From: Tigriopus japonicus | Taxonomy: Eukaryota > Arthropoda > Copepoda > Harpacticoida > Harpacticidae | Length of the DNA: 64,000 nucleotides | NCBI GenBank assembly: GCA_010645155.1 | Contig: CM021316.1 | Coordinates: forward strand, 1,958,589-2,022,588 | Direction of reading: 5' to 3' | Part shown: positions 37,294 to 48,888 of the stretch, in pieces | Position numbering within the stretch: position 1 is the first letter of the stretch | Layout: each line of letters begins with the position of its first letter | Program-made: the position numbers and the translations under genes | The notes under the pieces: model-generated | Seen by the model: the letters and a program-made list of their open reading frames with translations, nothing else | What the model was told of the DNA's origin: nothing | Databases searched by the model: none

Positions 37294-37575
37294 TTAGAGA
37301 GATTGAAGTATAGTGTCCTTGTCATGGACAGCGGTATTTTTGGTGAACATATTTACACCAATTGAATCAACGCCAGACTGAACTCGGAAGCATTGGATAA
37401 GGTCCAAGCGTTGCCGGCGTTTCTCCAGAGTTGGAATGCCGAGAAGAGTTAACCTTTCTGCATTTGTTTTGTTCCTCATCCCAACAAAGAGGCGAGTGAA
37501 TCGTCTTTGGACACTCTCGAGGACTGCAACATCTTGGCTCTGTGTCGGATTCCAAACTGGAGACGCATAATCCAT
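37294..37575 (-). mobile_element. LINE fragment, C-terminal part of ORF2
   Basis: A minus-strand frame encodes the region after the reverse transcriptase fingers/palm of CR1/jockey-type LINEs: DYASPVWNP, LESVQRRFTRLFVGMRN, ERLTLLGIPTLEKRRQRLDLI. It is 5'-truncated, with no YADD region. A similar protein segment occurs in the larger LINE at 42-44 kb (YASPIWAPM, VQRCFTRNITGM), but the two are clearly different families or old relatives. Confidence 0.8.
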
Positions 37576-38030
37576 GATCTTTCTTTTCTACCTACTACTC
37601 AAGGAAATCAGTAGTGGCAATATAATTTTTGTGCCAACTTTATTGCTAAGTAATTTAAATGAATTTTTCAGACAGACGGAACAACAAAGATTTTTCTAAC
37701 GCAACTCCAAAATAAAGTGTAGGTAGAAAAAAAGCCAAGATTCTGTTTAGCACCAAAACTTTGGGAAAAATCGTCTGAAAAATTCTTGCATCACAATAAA
37801 GCAAACTTCAAATCCCTCAAACAAAATTTGGCCCAACCTCCTAAATAATATTCCAACATTTCCAAGTAATAATAACATGGTGCTACCACGATTGATTGCC
37901 TGAGAACAGATAGTCATACGATTAATAGCGGAGGATTGATTGCGTGTAGGACTGTTGGAAATTGGTAGCCACACAATTAAGTGCCAACGCAAAATTGAAG
38001 AAATTAATTGCATTCAGAATGTATTTCAAC

Positions 38031-38975
38031 ATGAACTACGAAGCAACTTACTCGGAGAGGGGGAAGAATAAGATAGTTTTCAAAGGCCACTTGTTCGTGT
38101 TCGAAAAATGTAACAAGAAGGGAACAAGGCAGTACTAGAAATGCGAGAGGAGTTGCCGAAAACCAATGCCTTGCCCAGCCAGAATCCATGTTGAAGGTGA
38201 CGAAGTTGTGAAGGAGGTGAATGGCCATTCACATGACCCCATTCCTGGTCGTAAGGAGGTGCTGGACATCGTGCACAACATGAAAACTGAGGCCAAGGAA
38301 AATCCTGACAAAGCTCCATGGCTTGTCATGTCCAAAATGGCCGAAGTTCCAGATGCCTTCCGTGGTCAATTCCAGTCTTTCAACTCAAAATTGAAAATGA
38401 TTCAGGATGCCAAGCTCACCTCAAAAAAGGACCGACCCAAAGTACCCAAATCAATGGATTTCCAAATACCTGAAGAGTTCACCCTCAGCTGGGATAAAGA
38501 GAACATGCTATTTTGGGACTCTGGGACTGAGGATCCTAACAGAATCATTATTTTTGCTACTGAAGAAAGTTTGAGGCAACTGGAAGGGTAAGTTTTTTGG
38601 TGTTAATCGCTATTGATTCAATGTGTTCATGACTTGGCTTTACATTTCAGCTCAAAGCACATGTTCACCGATGCCACTTACAAGGCCTATCCATCAATTT
38701 TTTACCAAGTGTGGGCCCTCCATGCCTTGGTGGAAACGACGACCATACCCCTGATCGTTGGGATGACTGCCAACAAGTCTCAAGACAGATATGAGCGAAT
38801 TTACAGGATGGTGATTGAGAGGATCCCGCAATTCAAGCCAGAGTCCTTCTTACTGGATATGGAACTGGCCAACATCAACGCTATCCGGAAGGTCTTCCCA
38901 AAATGCCAAATTGCCATTGTGTCTTCCATTTGGCCCATTGCATAGAAATATACTATACTGGCAATTAAGAATGAC
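38031..38975 (+). pseudogene. FLYWCH zinc finger - MULE transposase pseudogene
   Basis: From ATG 38031 the frame gives a FLYWCH finger (GKNKIVFKGHLFVFE, CNKKGTRQY-stop-KCERSC, CPARIHVEGDEVVKEVNGHSH). The codon for the signature Trp is TAG at 38136-38138. After the finger and a linker comes a 63-nt intron with good sites (38588-38650), then the start of a MULE-type transposase domain: SKHMFTDATYKAYP, LHALVE, PLIVGMTANKSQDRYERIY, LLDMELANINAIRKVFP. The expected next block (CHCVFHLAHC) is readable only in another frame just after KVFPKCQ, so there is a frameshift near 38920, and the sequence ends soon after. These proteins derive from Mutator-like elements and are often multicopy in invertebrate genomes. 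This copy is dead. Confidence 0.85.
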
Positions 38976-39229
38976 AATCAATAGTGTATGCAATCAATGT
39001 TTGTGACTATCAATCCTATGTGCCATTAATTTTTAAGACAATCAATCCTCTGCTATTAATCGTATGACTATTAATTCTCGGGCAATTAATCGTGGATACA
39101 CCTAATAACATGTCAATTGGTAAAATCGTTAAAATATTCAGACTAGAAAATGATATCACAGATGAGCTGATTAGAATACGTTTCACTGTACATTTCCAAG
39201 TAAAGATACCTTACTTTAAAATTGCTATC

Positions 39230-39561
39230 CAATGAGCCCTGAACAAAATTTCAGCTGATTCCACAAAATAAGCGCGTCTTGCGGTCAGATTGAGACATAG
39301 CTGCCAGCTAGGGAGTGTGTTTTAATGCCTCTTTGGCAAACCGTAAAAGATTTTCTTGACATCAACATTTCTCGGAAATGTATGAGTTTGATAACAAAAT
39401 GTCACTGCAAAGAAATGTAAGCATTTAAGGAAAAACCTATTTTTTAAGTTTTGCCAAAGAGTGGCATTAGCACACACTAGCTAGGTGGCAACTATGTTTA
39501 ATCTGACCGCAAGAGGCGCTTATTTTTTGGAATCAACTGAAATTTTGTTCAAGGTTCATTG
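39230..39561. mobile_element. MITE with long (about 110 bp) inverted repeats
   Basis: The left arm CAATGAGCCCTGAACAAAAT and the reverse complement of the right arm CAATGAACCTTGAACAAAAT stay aligned for about 110 bp, including AGCGCGTCTTGCGGTCAGAT against AGCGCCTCTTGCGGTCAGAT. The centre is about 110 bp. No coding capacity. Confidence 0.85.
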
Positions 39562-40440
39562 ACCCGCATTTAGTGATGTGACTTGGGCAAGTAATGAGTC
39601 ATCACACGATACCCAAGAACAAGTTGTTGACAAGCATTACTTGGGCAATACACCAATACACTTGGCAAGCTCAAGGAACATTGGAAGATGCAGTTGCTGG
39701 CAGTTGCTCTTTGAAGAGTTAAGATACTTGCAGTGTGACTTAGAAGAAAAAATGTCAAGTTGCATTTTCGATGATCTTTTGACCTTAATAATTTAGTAAT
39801 GAATAGTGGAAGCGATACAAAAAAATATTTCAATTTGGATAGCATTTGCAAAACCATGTTTTTTTTTTGTTTTGGTTCTAGGCCACACATGAATGCACTT
39901 TTGAGGCTAATCAAGACCGAGATTTAGAAGTCACACTTCCAGAACAATCTCGTTTACTCAGAGTTGCCGGCATGAAAAAGTAAAATGCCAATCTTTTTTT
40001 AGTATTCTCGAAACATTTTGCATTTCCCCATGTGAGAGAATTGAAGTGTATAATTTTCTTAAAAATACATCCTTTCAAAGGTATGGGCCCTATTTAGCTG
40101 AATCAGCCTGGTTTAGTGAAATTCGGATGGCAAGTTTATTCTTCGTTCATAGCAAATTTGGCAAACCTGTTAGCTGGGAAAAGTACTTGTAAAAGCACCC
40201 AAGTTATGCCAAGCTTCAGCAAGCCCAAGCACTGTGCCAGTACAGCTTGCCCAATCTCTTGTTTGCCCCCCATCACTACCCGCATTGACCTTGAGCATTG
40301 TGACTCACAAGATCAGAACCGATAGAGCGAGGATAAAAAAGTTGTTTTACTGCAGAGTCAAAATTCTAGACGCTGTACGACGTAGGTCAGCTGGGGGTCA
40401 GCCGAGAACAAGCAGTAAATGAGAGTTAGTTGCGTCAACC
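39562..40440. other. Unassigned sequence between MITEs
   Basis: Only short frames; no gene or clean repeat end recognised. Confidence 0.4.
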
Positions 40441-40448
40441 GTCTAGAG

Positions 40449-40948
40449 CAGGGGTCGGCAACCGGTGGGCCGCGGCCCACATGTGGGCCTAAGGGTGGTC
40501 TTTGGTGGCATAGGCGTAGGAGGTGTGGTTTATTTGGGGGGGCAACACCAAATTTGCCCGAATTTCACAATTTATTTGCGATTAATTATTGTCTGGTTCT
40601 TCAGTATTTTTACTATTAATCTTGTTATTTAATATCATTTTTCCCCTCCCCGAATGCCCGAATATCTCAACTGATTTGCCCGAATTTTAGCAGTCTCCGG
40701 AGGCCAGGGGGGGCAGTTGCCCCCCCTGCCCCCCTGCCTCCTACGCCTATGTTTGGTGGGCCCAGGAGCTGTGGGTAAAGTCCAAAATAGTGGGCCCGCG
40801 AGACATCCATAGTACTGAACTCGTGGGCCCAATGCTCTTTAATCGTTAATTTGTGGGCCCCTGAACCTACCACTGCCTGTTTGGTGGGCCCCAGACAACA
40901 CGAATCAAATTTCGTGGGCCTTGACCCAAAAGTGGTTGCCGATCCCAG
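40449..40948. mobile_element. hAT-type non-autonomous element (outer)
   Basis: The 500-bp element is bordered by a perfect 8-bp target duplication, GTCTAGAG, at 40441-40448 and 40949-40956. Ends are CAGGGGTCGGCAACC and, on the other strand, CTGGGATCGGCAACC. An 8-bp duplication with CAGGG-type ends is typical of hAT transposons. The interior is made of recurring GTGGGCC words and is interrupted by a second element (40509-40751), so the outer element is really about 250 bp. Confidence 0.88.
40509..40751. mobile_element. hAT-type MITE nested in the outer element
   Basis: The 243-bp insert has perfect 15-bp inverted ends (CATAGGCGTAGGAGG) and a perfect 8-bp target duplication TTTGGTGG at 40501-40508 and 40752-40759. 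The interior is G-rich at the left and C-rich at the right (a stretch of CCCCCCTGCCCCCC-like sequence). Non-coding. Confidence 0.9.
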
Positions 40949-40956
40949 GTCTAGAG

Positions 40957-41919
40957 TTTCTACTCTGTAAGAAAAAAACTTCAAAATCCGCCCACTACGG
41001 GAAACGAACTACTTCATTTTTTGTCATGATTTTCCATTTTTCTTGCTTGGTATTGTCCAAATGTTTTTTAAAAAGCATTAATTTATTACAAGTCCAATTT
41101 ATGTCGCTTTGAAAGTTTCAGTTCAAGATCAATTACACCTAAATAGCAACATGTGTATAAACTGAACTGGATTTAAAAATAAATAGAAAGTCAGCTCGTT
41201 GTCCAAATCATTGGACAACGATCCACTTCACTGGTAGTGAAGTTTTTAATGAGTAAGGACGGGCAAAAAGTGCATAAAACTAGCGGATAGTGCAACTAAA
41301 AATCTTTAAAAATAGCTAAAAGTGATAAATAGTGCAACAACACGTTTTTTTTTACCTCTCGTTTGAGTTTCATTCCCCAAATGTTCAACGGAATATTAAT
41401 CAATAATACTGGCAGCATCGAGGGAGGTATCAAAAAGTGCCTATAACAGTGCTGCCTTAATGCTTAACACAACTTTATTACACAAAATCAGTGTAATAAT
41501 GATTTTATCTTTTTAATTTGATGAACTATTCAATCTTTGTGAGTGTTTCCAGTGATGGACCAAAATGGCACATTTAGAAACCAGAAGACCAAAGGCCTCA
41601 AATTAGCAAGGGATAAACAGACATTGACACCAAAACTAGAAGACGTTGATGAATCAAATTAAGTAAAATAAATAAAATACTTTGACGGTATTTTTGTTTG
41701 TGGGGGAAAGGGATGGGAAATGATGAATTGTTTGAAATAGAAACAGAATAAATGGTGTTGCGGACCCTTTTAATTTTTTGAAATCACTAATCTTGAACTT
41801 CTTCCTTTAAAGTGCTTGTTTTTCTGGTTTATGTAGACTTAGTCTACATCAAAAATCTTGTATCTATCTTTTCAAACAAAACACTGAGAGAGGGGGCATT
41901 GACAAAACTCTAAGCACGA
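40957..41919. other. Intergenic, AT-rich
   Basis: No gene recognised. Contains AAAAGTGCATAAA/AAATAGTGCAA-like words around 41270-41340. Confidence 0.4.
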
Positions 41920-44765
41920 CTAGAGCGCTATAATAAAAGAATACGCGCATGTGCCATTTTGGTCCCAAGACGTCGGATCGATTGTTCTGCGGATCTTGGG
42001 TTCGACCTGTTTGAGGTAACTTTACCTATGCACTATTTACTACCAAAACTAAAAACTAAGCTACACTCACTAAAGATAAATTGACCTTGGTTCAAGCTAA
42101 GATTAGGGCCTCCATTGATCCTGATCAGATGGAAAAGGAAAGTAGAGTTGTCCAGGAGGTTAAGACTAATCCAAAGGCGGTTTTCTCGATCGCAAATACA
42201 AAGAGAAAAATGAAGCATCTTGTAGGACCTTTTGAGGTTGACGGTAAAACCGTCAATGATTGTGAGGTTATGGCCAGTATGCTTGGAGATCAGTTCTCAA
42301 GTGTATTTTCAATTCCAAAAAGGGTAGTCAGAGCAGGCCATGACTGTAGCAATGTTGTTGATGAGACTGGCATTGATAGTCAGGATAATCGATTGGAGGA
42401 TCTGGTAGTCACAGATCAAGATGCTTTTGAGGCCATCAAGAGCTTAAAGCTCTCGAGTTCTCCTGGACCTGATGGTATGACACCTCAGTTTCTAATGAAA
42501 TGTTCACAGATTCTTGCCCTTGTTTTCTCGTACTTGATGCGTCGCATTTTAGATCAGGGCAAGTTTCCCTCCTCTCTAAAAGTTGCTCATGTCGTTCCAA
42601 TTTTTAAGGGCGGAGATAAGTCACTCCCTAGTAATTATAGGCCCATTTCTCTGACCTCCAGCGTTGCAAAGGTGTTTGAGAAGATTATGAAGTCCAAGCT
42701 TGTAGATTATTTGGAAGTCCATGATTTAATTCCTTCTGGACAGCATGTGTTTCGAGCTCATTATAGTACAGTAACCCAATTGGTTGATTTTATTGAGCAA
42801 ATCATTGAAGGGCTCGAAAGTCATGAGTCAGTTGATGTAGTCTATCTTGACTTTGCCAAGGCCTTTGATAAGGTAGATCATGGTCTTTTACTCGATCAAC
42901 TCAAAGAGTTTGGGGTCCAGGGTAAGGTCCTGACTTGGATTGATAGTTTTATGAGCGAAAGGAAGCAGATAGTTAAAGTTTAAGGATCTTTTAACGGCAT
43001 GTAAGATGTCAAGTCAGGTGTTCCGCAAGGTTCAATTTTTGGTCCACTCTTGTTTATTCTCTTTATTGCTCCTCTCCAGAAGTTTAGAACAAAAGCCAGT
43101 ATTTCTTCATATGCTGATGACACAAAATTAGTTTGTGGAAGGAATGGTCAGGACTCAAAATGTTTAGTGGAGGACTTGGAGAAAATCTACTCTTGGATTG
43201 GCGAGAGTAATATGGCATTGAACGGGATGAAATTCCGCACAATGACGTATGGGGCGTCAAAATTAGATGTTCCGCTCAAAGACAATGGAGGTTTTGATAT
43301 TGAGCAGGTATCGTCCATGAGAGATTTGGGAGTTGTCGTCCAAGATGATGGAAAGTTTGATGAGCATATCCAGATATCCAGTTGAAAGTGGGGAAGGCAT
43401 TTCAAACATGTGGCTGGATCTATCGCACTTTCAAGTCCAGAGATAGTAATACGATGCTAACTCTGTACAAGTTGATTGTTCAGCCGCATCTTGAATATGC
43501 CTCACCCATTTGGGCTCCAATGAGTTCAGCAGGTTTGCAAAAGGTCGAGCAGGTCCAAAGATGTTTTACTAGGAACATCACAGGAATGAGAGAGCTCATG
43601 AGAGAGTATTGGGAGAGGCTCAAGAAGTTAGGGCTGTACAGTACTCAGAGAGGGTATGAAAGGTATCTGATACTGTATGTTTTCAAGAGCATTCATGGGC
43701 TCTGTCCTAACCCAGGATTTGAGATCAGTTGTAGCGATCGTAGAGGTTTTACGTGCGCCCTAAGAGTACCTCCAAATCCTAAGGAATCAAGGCTAGTTCG
43801 AACAATGAAGTGCTCCTGTCTTCTTTATCGGGCTCCTTCATTGTTCAATTTGTTGCCTATTTGCCTTCGTCGGGAATATCTAGGAGCTGATCCTCTAACA
43901 GCATTCAGGGCAGGATTGGACAAATTTTTGAATACTATTCCTGACCAACCCACTATTCAAGGGTTGTACAGATCTGCCATCAGTAACTCATTGGTAGATC
44001 AAATTTCATATAAACGGTAATTTTATAAACTATATTAATCATTAACTCTCTTTACAGGGAATCCTATTCCTTGTAGCAGAATTAAAAAATCCGCCCCCCC
44101 CCCAAAAAAAAAAATGACGCTCATGATCTCAGCTTACCTTTGAAAGCATAATGTTCGACCTTAATAGCCTTTGAAGGCCAAGACGGGCCAAAACCTTGGG
44201 TGCCGGAAGATAACCTTCTCGTTCTCCTTAAACCTCGATGCGCATTCAAGCCCAGTGCTGCTGTGAATTGACTCGGTAATGTCAGCTCTTAATGAATCTC
44301 CACACTGATTTGCATTGAGTTTCTTACTTTTTAGGAAAACTTAATCTAACTAGATACGAAATTGATTGGTGAATATTTTGAACGTCACTTGAAGCCATTA
44401 GAGCGTTCTCCTTGCGCACAATATTGCATTGCCATCTGAAATGACTTTTTTGTTGAACAATTATCTGGCAGCCCTGGTGAAGTTGCGCATTCGTAGAAGT
44501 CGTCTGCCTGACAGTGCTACAGACTGTTATGCCTAACTTTGTAAAAAGTTTTGATATTTTGTACTCATAATATATATGACATTTAAGTAAGTTTTTGCAA
44601 TTCACCTATCAATTATTGACTTTGTCACTAATTTATACATGAAACTAAAGAAGCTCATGGGATAGAAGCATCATTTTCTGGTCCTTTTCCAAATTTTCAT
44701 TTGGTCCCAAGGCGTCTTGGGACCAAAATGGCACATGCGCGTACTCTTTTATTATAGCGCTCTAG
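41920..44765. mobile_element. 53-bp terminal inverted repeats enclosing a LINE
   Basis: Bases 41920-41972 and 44713-44765 are inverted copies differing at one position of 53 (starting CTAGAGCGCTATAATAAAAG). Each end contains TA next to the repeat (cTAgagcg), so TA is a possible target duplication. Between them lie about 100 bp, the LINE (about 42075-44100) and about 600 bp without coding potential. The simplest reading is a non-autonomous DNA transposon of about 0.8 kb into which a LINE inserted. Confidence 0.75.
42075..44100 (+). mobile_element. 5'-truncated CR1/L2-like LINE, reverse transcriptase broken
   Basis: The plus strand encodes most of a non-LTR reverse transcriptase: SSSPGPDGMTPQFL, VPIFKGGDKSLPSNYRPISL, VYLDFAKAFDKVDH, GVPQGSIFGPLLF and the catalytic YADD near 43110, followed by the C-terminal YASPIWAPM...RCFTRNITGM region to 44020. 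Two in-frame TAA codons (42981 and 42999) and a frameshift near 43382 kill it. No endonuclease is present, as expected for 5' truncation. The 3' end is a GGAAT...ATTCC stem with a short A-rich end, not a long poly(A). It sits inside the inverted repeats at 41920/44765. Confidence 0.88.
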
Positions 44766-44771
44766 TTTGCG

Positions 44772-45023
44772 GTGTATTTGGACGAATTCAGCTGGGGATT
44801 CTGGGGCCAAAGTGGCTAAGGATGTGTCAGAGTCGAGATTAACCCTCCAAAAACTCAATTGAAATTATCGAGCCCATTTTGCATTTTTCGTTTTGACAAT
44901 CAATCGAAACAAGAACATTTTCCTCACGTAACAAACTGAAACTATGAAACGCCCGAACCTAGTTCTGATCCATCCCTAGCTAGTTTGGCCCCCAAATCCC
45001 CAGCTGAATTCGTCCAAATACAC
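44772..45023. mobile_element. MITE with 27-bp perfect inverted ends
   Basis: 252 bp. Left end GTGTATTTGGACGAATTCAG continues through CTGGGGA, and the right end is its exact complement. A worn copy lies at 24764-25012. It starts only 6 bp after the inverted repeat that ends at 44765. Confidence 0.88.
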
Positions 45024-45829
45024 TCATCCATTGTTCGCAGTCTACCTGAACATGCCCATCGTGGAACAATGTGGCTGGAAACGGATTAGTACAATGTGAA
45101 TTATTATTTGGCAAAAAAGCTGAAAAGTGCAAATTCCTGCAAATAGCAATCATGTGTATTAAGAAATGCATTTGCACTTTTTACCAGTCACTGCTTATGA
45201 GACAAAAGGAAAGTGTCGATGCTTTTCATGTTCATAACCCGATATGTAGTAAAATTAAATGGTATGTAATCACTTGAAAGTATCAACTCAACACCACAAT
45301 GAAGCTGATGGGTCCAAACAACCAGTCCATCAAAAACATATGTCAAAAATCCAAAAACCAGGCACCACCCCTTCACCTATCCAAAAAAACATATTCATGT
45401 AGAAAACTTTGAGACTGCCTTGCCATTTTGAGCGTCGGGCCCTTGAAATGAAAAGAAACGAGCCACTTGCCAAAAGGAAAAAGGATTTTCCTGTTCGCCT
45501 AATATGACATTGCGAAAAAATTGACAGTTTACTCCATCAGCCTAGAGGAGGTGATTATCAGACTCCTTGAAGCTAACCTGGAATCTAGAAAAAATAGGTG
45601 CACAGGGACCTTGTTATCGTTGATGCAGTGTATCTAAGTGGACTCTGATCTTGCAATAGAGTAAAGACGAAGAACGATTCAGTCGAAGAAACTTGCTCGA
45701 CCAGAACAGGTAGGTGGATAAAGGATCCTGTTGGTAGTACGTTTGTCTTTGAATTAGAACAAATTGTTGAATTCTTGGAGACATTTTCAATTTTACAGAT
45801 AGTTTGAAAAATATCGAGGGAACAAAATC
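45024..45829. other. Intergenic upstream of catalase
   Basis: No gene recognised. A splice-acceptor-like TTTTACAG lies about 30 nt before the catalase ATG, so a 5' non-coding exon or a leader splice is possible. Confidence 0.45.
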
Positions 45830-48725
45830 ATGGCTTCTCGGGACAAGGCTTCGAATCAATTGGAAGACTACCGCCAATCCGTTGCGGTAAGGAACTTGTT
45901 TAAATTTAACCTTTTAATCGAGCTTATACAATATGAGATTATGTAATGGTTGCTTAACTTTCAAGTTTTTGTTATGAAATAATAAATGTGTATTAACCAT
46001 TTAAATAAGCCGTGAAAATTTGCAGGTTCTTCGAACTTCAAAAGTAATTTTGAGTTATCTAATTGTTTTCATAAGGTTTCTTGCTAACCCTTTGAATACT
46101 AGAAAACGTATGAAAATAGTATAAACTTAAGGCAAATTTTGGCATGGCTAGATTGCCAAGGTCATTCTTGATTAAGTATGATATTGTGCAGCTTTTAAAA
46201 TTCAAGAATGAATCAAAGATCTATTATTTGACAACAGAGTAAAACCTAATTTTCTTAATTCTGTGCAAGCATGAATGATAGGCTTGCTTAAAATTTACTC
46301 CACTAAACATGTGAGTACTTTGAAAAGTGATTATGACTCACGAAAGTCATGTTAAAAGCCTCAATGGAACTTCCAAGCTACACATGCTAGGCCATTCGCT
46401 ACAAAGTGATCAGTCAAATGAAAGTTCTTGAATGGTGGGAATTAAAAGGCACGTCATCATGTCACAATCACCACATCAACCTCTTCAAATCATTGGCATT
46501 TCAAATTCGGTATTGAAAACTTAATCATCCGTGTCATTAAATCCTCCTCGTATGTATCGGCAGAATGGTGGTCTGCTCACCACAAGCACGGGTGCTCCAA
46601 TTGCTGATAAGTTGAACTCATTAACTATTGGCGAACAAGGACCAATCCTAATCCAAGATTCGGTTTACATCGACGAAATCTCTCACTTTGATCGAGAGAG
46701 AATTCCTGAGAGAGTGGTTCACGCTAAAGGAGCCGGAGCCTTTGGATACTTTGAAGTCACCAATGACATCACTCAATACTGCAAGGTGAGTGCAAACGCG
46801 ATTGGTTAAAGAGGATTGGTATGGGGGGGGATTTCCTTTTTAGAATATTTTTAGAAGTATTCAGAACAATGCAATTTTTATATTGTATCCTAGGGCTTTC
46901 ATGCAAGCAGGAATAATTTACTTCAAAAAAAAATTGAAAAGGTGTATCATCCCACGCTTGGCTTTAATAAACTCTTTTTGAGCGATATGATTTCTAGAAC
47001 AAATCCAATCATAACCCATAGGGAAAAAAATGGCGTCTTGAAAAAAGCTTTTGATCAGCTGTCGAATCTGCCGGAAAGAGCACTCAGTGTGACTTTGTTC
47101 ATAGTTGAGAATTTGAAAACATAGCCCCAATCCGTAAAATTGTATTTATAGGCCAAAATATTCAGCGAAATTGGCAAAAGAACGCCAATGGTTGCTCGAT
47201 TTAGTACTGTAGGAGGTGAAAGCGGCTCAGCAGACACGGCCCGAGATCCGCGTGGATTTGCCCTGAAGTTCTACACAGAGGAGGGCAATTGGGATTTGGT
47301 GGGCAACAACACCCCCATCTTCTTCATCCGTGATCCCATTCTCTTCCCAAGCTTCATCCACACTCAAAAGAGAAATCCCGCCACCCACTTGAAAGATCCG
47401 GACGCGTTCTGGGATTTTATCACACTGAGACCGGAAACCACGCACCAAGTGTGCTTTCTGTTTTCTGACCGTGGAACTCCTGTAGGTTACCGTTTCATGA
47501 ATGGCTATGGATCCCACACTTTCAAGATGGTGAACGAAAAAGGAGATGCCATCTACTGCAAGTTCCACATGAAAACCGATCAAGGGATCAAGAACTTTGA
47601 TCGCCATCAAGCCGACGATTTGACCAGAGACGATCCGGATTTTTCTATCCGTGACCTTTACAACTCCATTGCTGAGGGCAATCATCCTACTTGGACCATG
47701 TATGAAAAATGGCTTTTGTCTTTAAGAATGATAACTTGAAGTGGGTCGTGATACATTCGCAGGTACATCCAAGTGATGACGTTTGAGCAAGCCGAAAAGT
47801 TCAAGTTCAATCCATTTGACTTGACCAAAGTTTGGCCTCATTCTGAGTACCCTCTCATCAAAGTGGGCAAGTTTGTGTTGAACAAGAATCCTAAGAACTA
47901 CTTTGCTGAGGTTGAGCAATCTGCTTTTAGTCCGGCCTCTTTGGTTCCGGGAATCGAGCCCAGCCCAGACAAAATGCTTCAGGTAAAAGTTCAAATCGGG
48001 AATAGGAGTCGTTTTTCCCTCATCACAACTTATTTTCTTCCTCTCATTTAGGGACGTCTTTATTCTTATGATGATACCCATCGTCATCGATTGGGTGCAA
48101 ATTTCATGCAAATTCCGGTTAATTGTCCATTCAGGTAAGATTTAATTTCTCAAAGAGAGGTGGAATAGATTTGTAATCCATGATAACTGTCGTAATTTCA
48201 GGACCAGAGTGGCCAATTATCAACGAGATGGACCCATGACCATGGATTCCAACCAAGGAGACGCACCAAACTATTTCCCAAATTCCTTCTCGGGTCCCAA
48301 AGAGGACAAATCATTCAGCGAGAAACCTTTTAAGGCAAGTGATTTTTGGAATCTAAACACTCAGTTCAAAGAAAGTTATGTGACAATTCCTCTTGATTTT
48401 AGGTTCAAGGTGATGTTGACCGTCATTCTTGGAGCGAAGCTGATTGCTATCCTCAAGTGACCGATTTCTGGAATAAAACTCTGAATGCTGAAGAACGCGA
48501 GAGATTGGCCGACAATATTGCCTCTCATTTGTGTAATGCACAACCCTTCCTACAGGTAACTTCAAATGTCTTGTTTCCTGTTTTAGAGACTTGTTTCAAC
48601 ATTTTTCGTTCCAGGAGAGAGCTGTGAACCAATTTGGAAAAGTCCATCCTGATTTCAAGAAGATGCTTCAAGAGAAGCTACCCAAATATATTAAGAAAAC
48701 CAAGGCTCCATTAAGCCACTTGTAA
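45830..48725 (+). CDS. CAT: Catalase
   Basis: Eight exons (45830-45886, 46564-46785, 47152-47699, 47763-47982, 48052-48134, 48202-48334, 48403-48555, 48615-48725) give 508 residues, the usual size for animal catalase. It is a haem enzyme that dismutates hydrogen peroxide in peroxisomes. Active-site His72 lies in [15 protein letters not shown], distal Asn145 in [11 protein letters not shown], and the proximal haem-ligand Tyr355 in [14 protein letters not shown]. The C-terminal SHL is a variant peroxisomal targeting signal (PTS1). All key residues are present and the frame is intact. Intron 6 (48335-48402) starts with GCAAGT, a GC-AG intron, because the family alignment requires [12 protein letters not shown]. 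It converges on the LRPPRC-like gene with 163 bp between the two stops. Confidence 0.97.
48335..48402 (+). other. GC-AG intron of catalase
   Basis: Donor TTTTAAG|GCAAGT and acceptor TTTTAG|GTTC, 68 nt, phase 0. No GT donor nearby keeps the conserved protein sequence. GC donors with otherwise perfect consensus are a known minor class in animals. Confidence 0.85.
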
Positions 48726-48888
48726 AGGATAAAATGGATGTGAAGGCGGCAGTGGTGGTGGTTATAAAACTTTTATTCCTTTTGCTGCCCACTGGGTTGT
48801 ATAAAATATACATTCAAAAACACATTTGTTCACGCTTTGCTCTTACTTTCATTGCATCCAGTTATCATTTTTAGTTACTCAACTCTTT

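Noticed and set aside
40419..40984. ORFs on both strands in the GC-rich block
   Set aside because: They are contained in two nested non-coding hAT-type elements defined by terminal repeats and target duplications.
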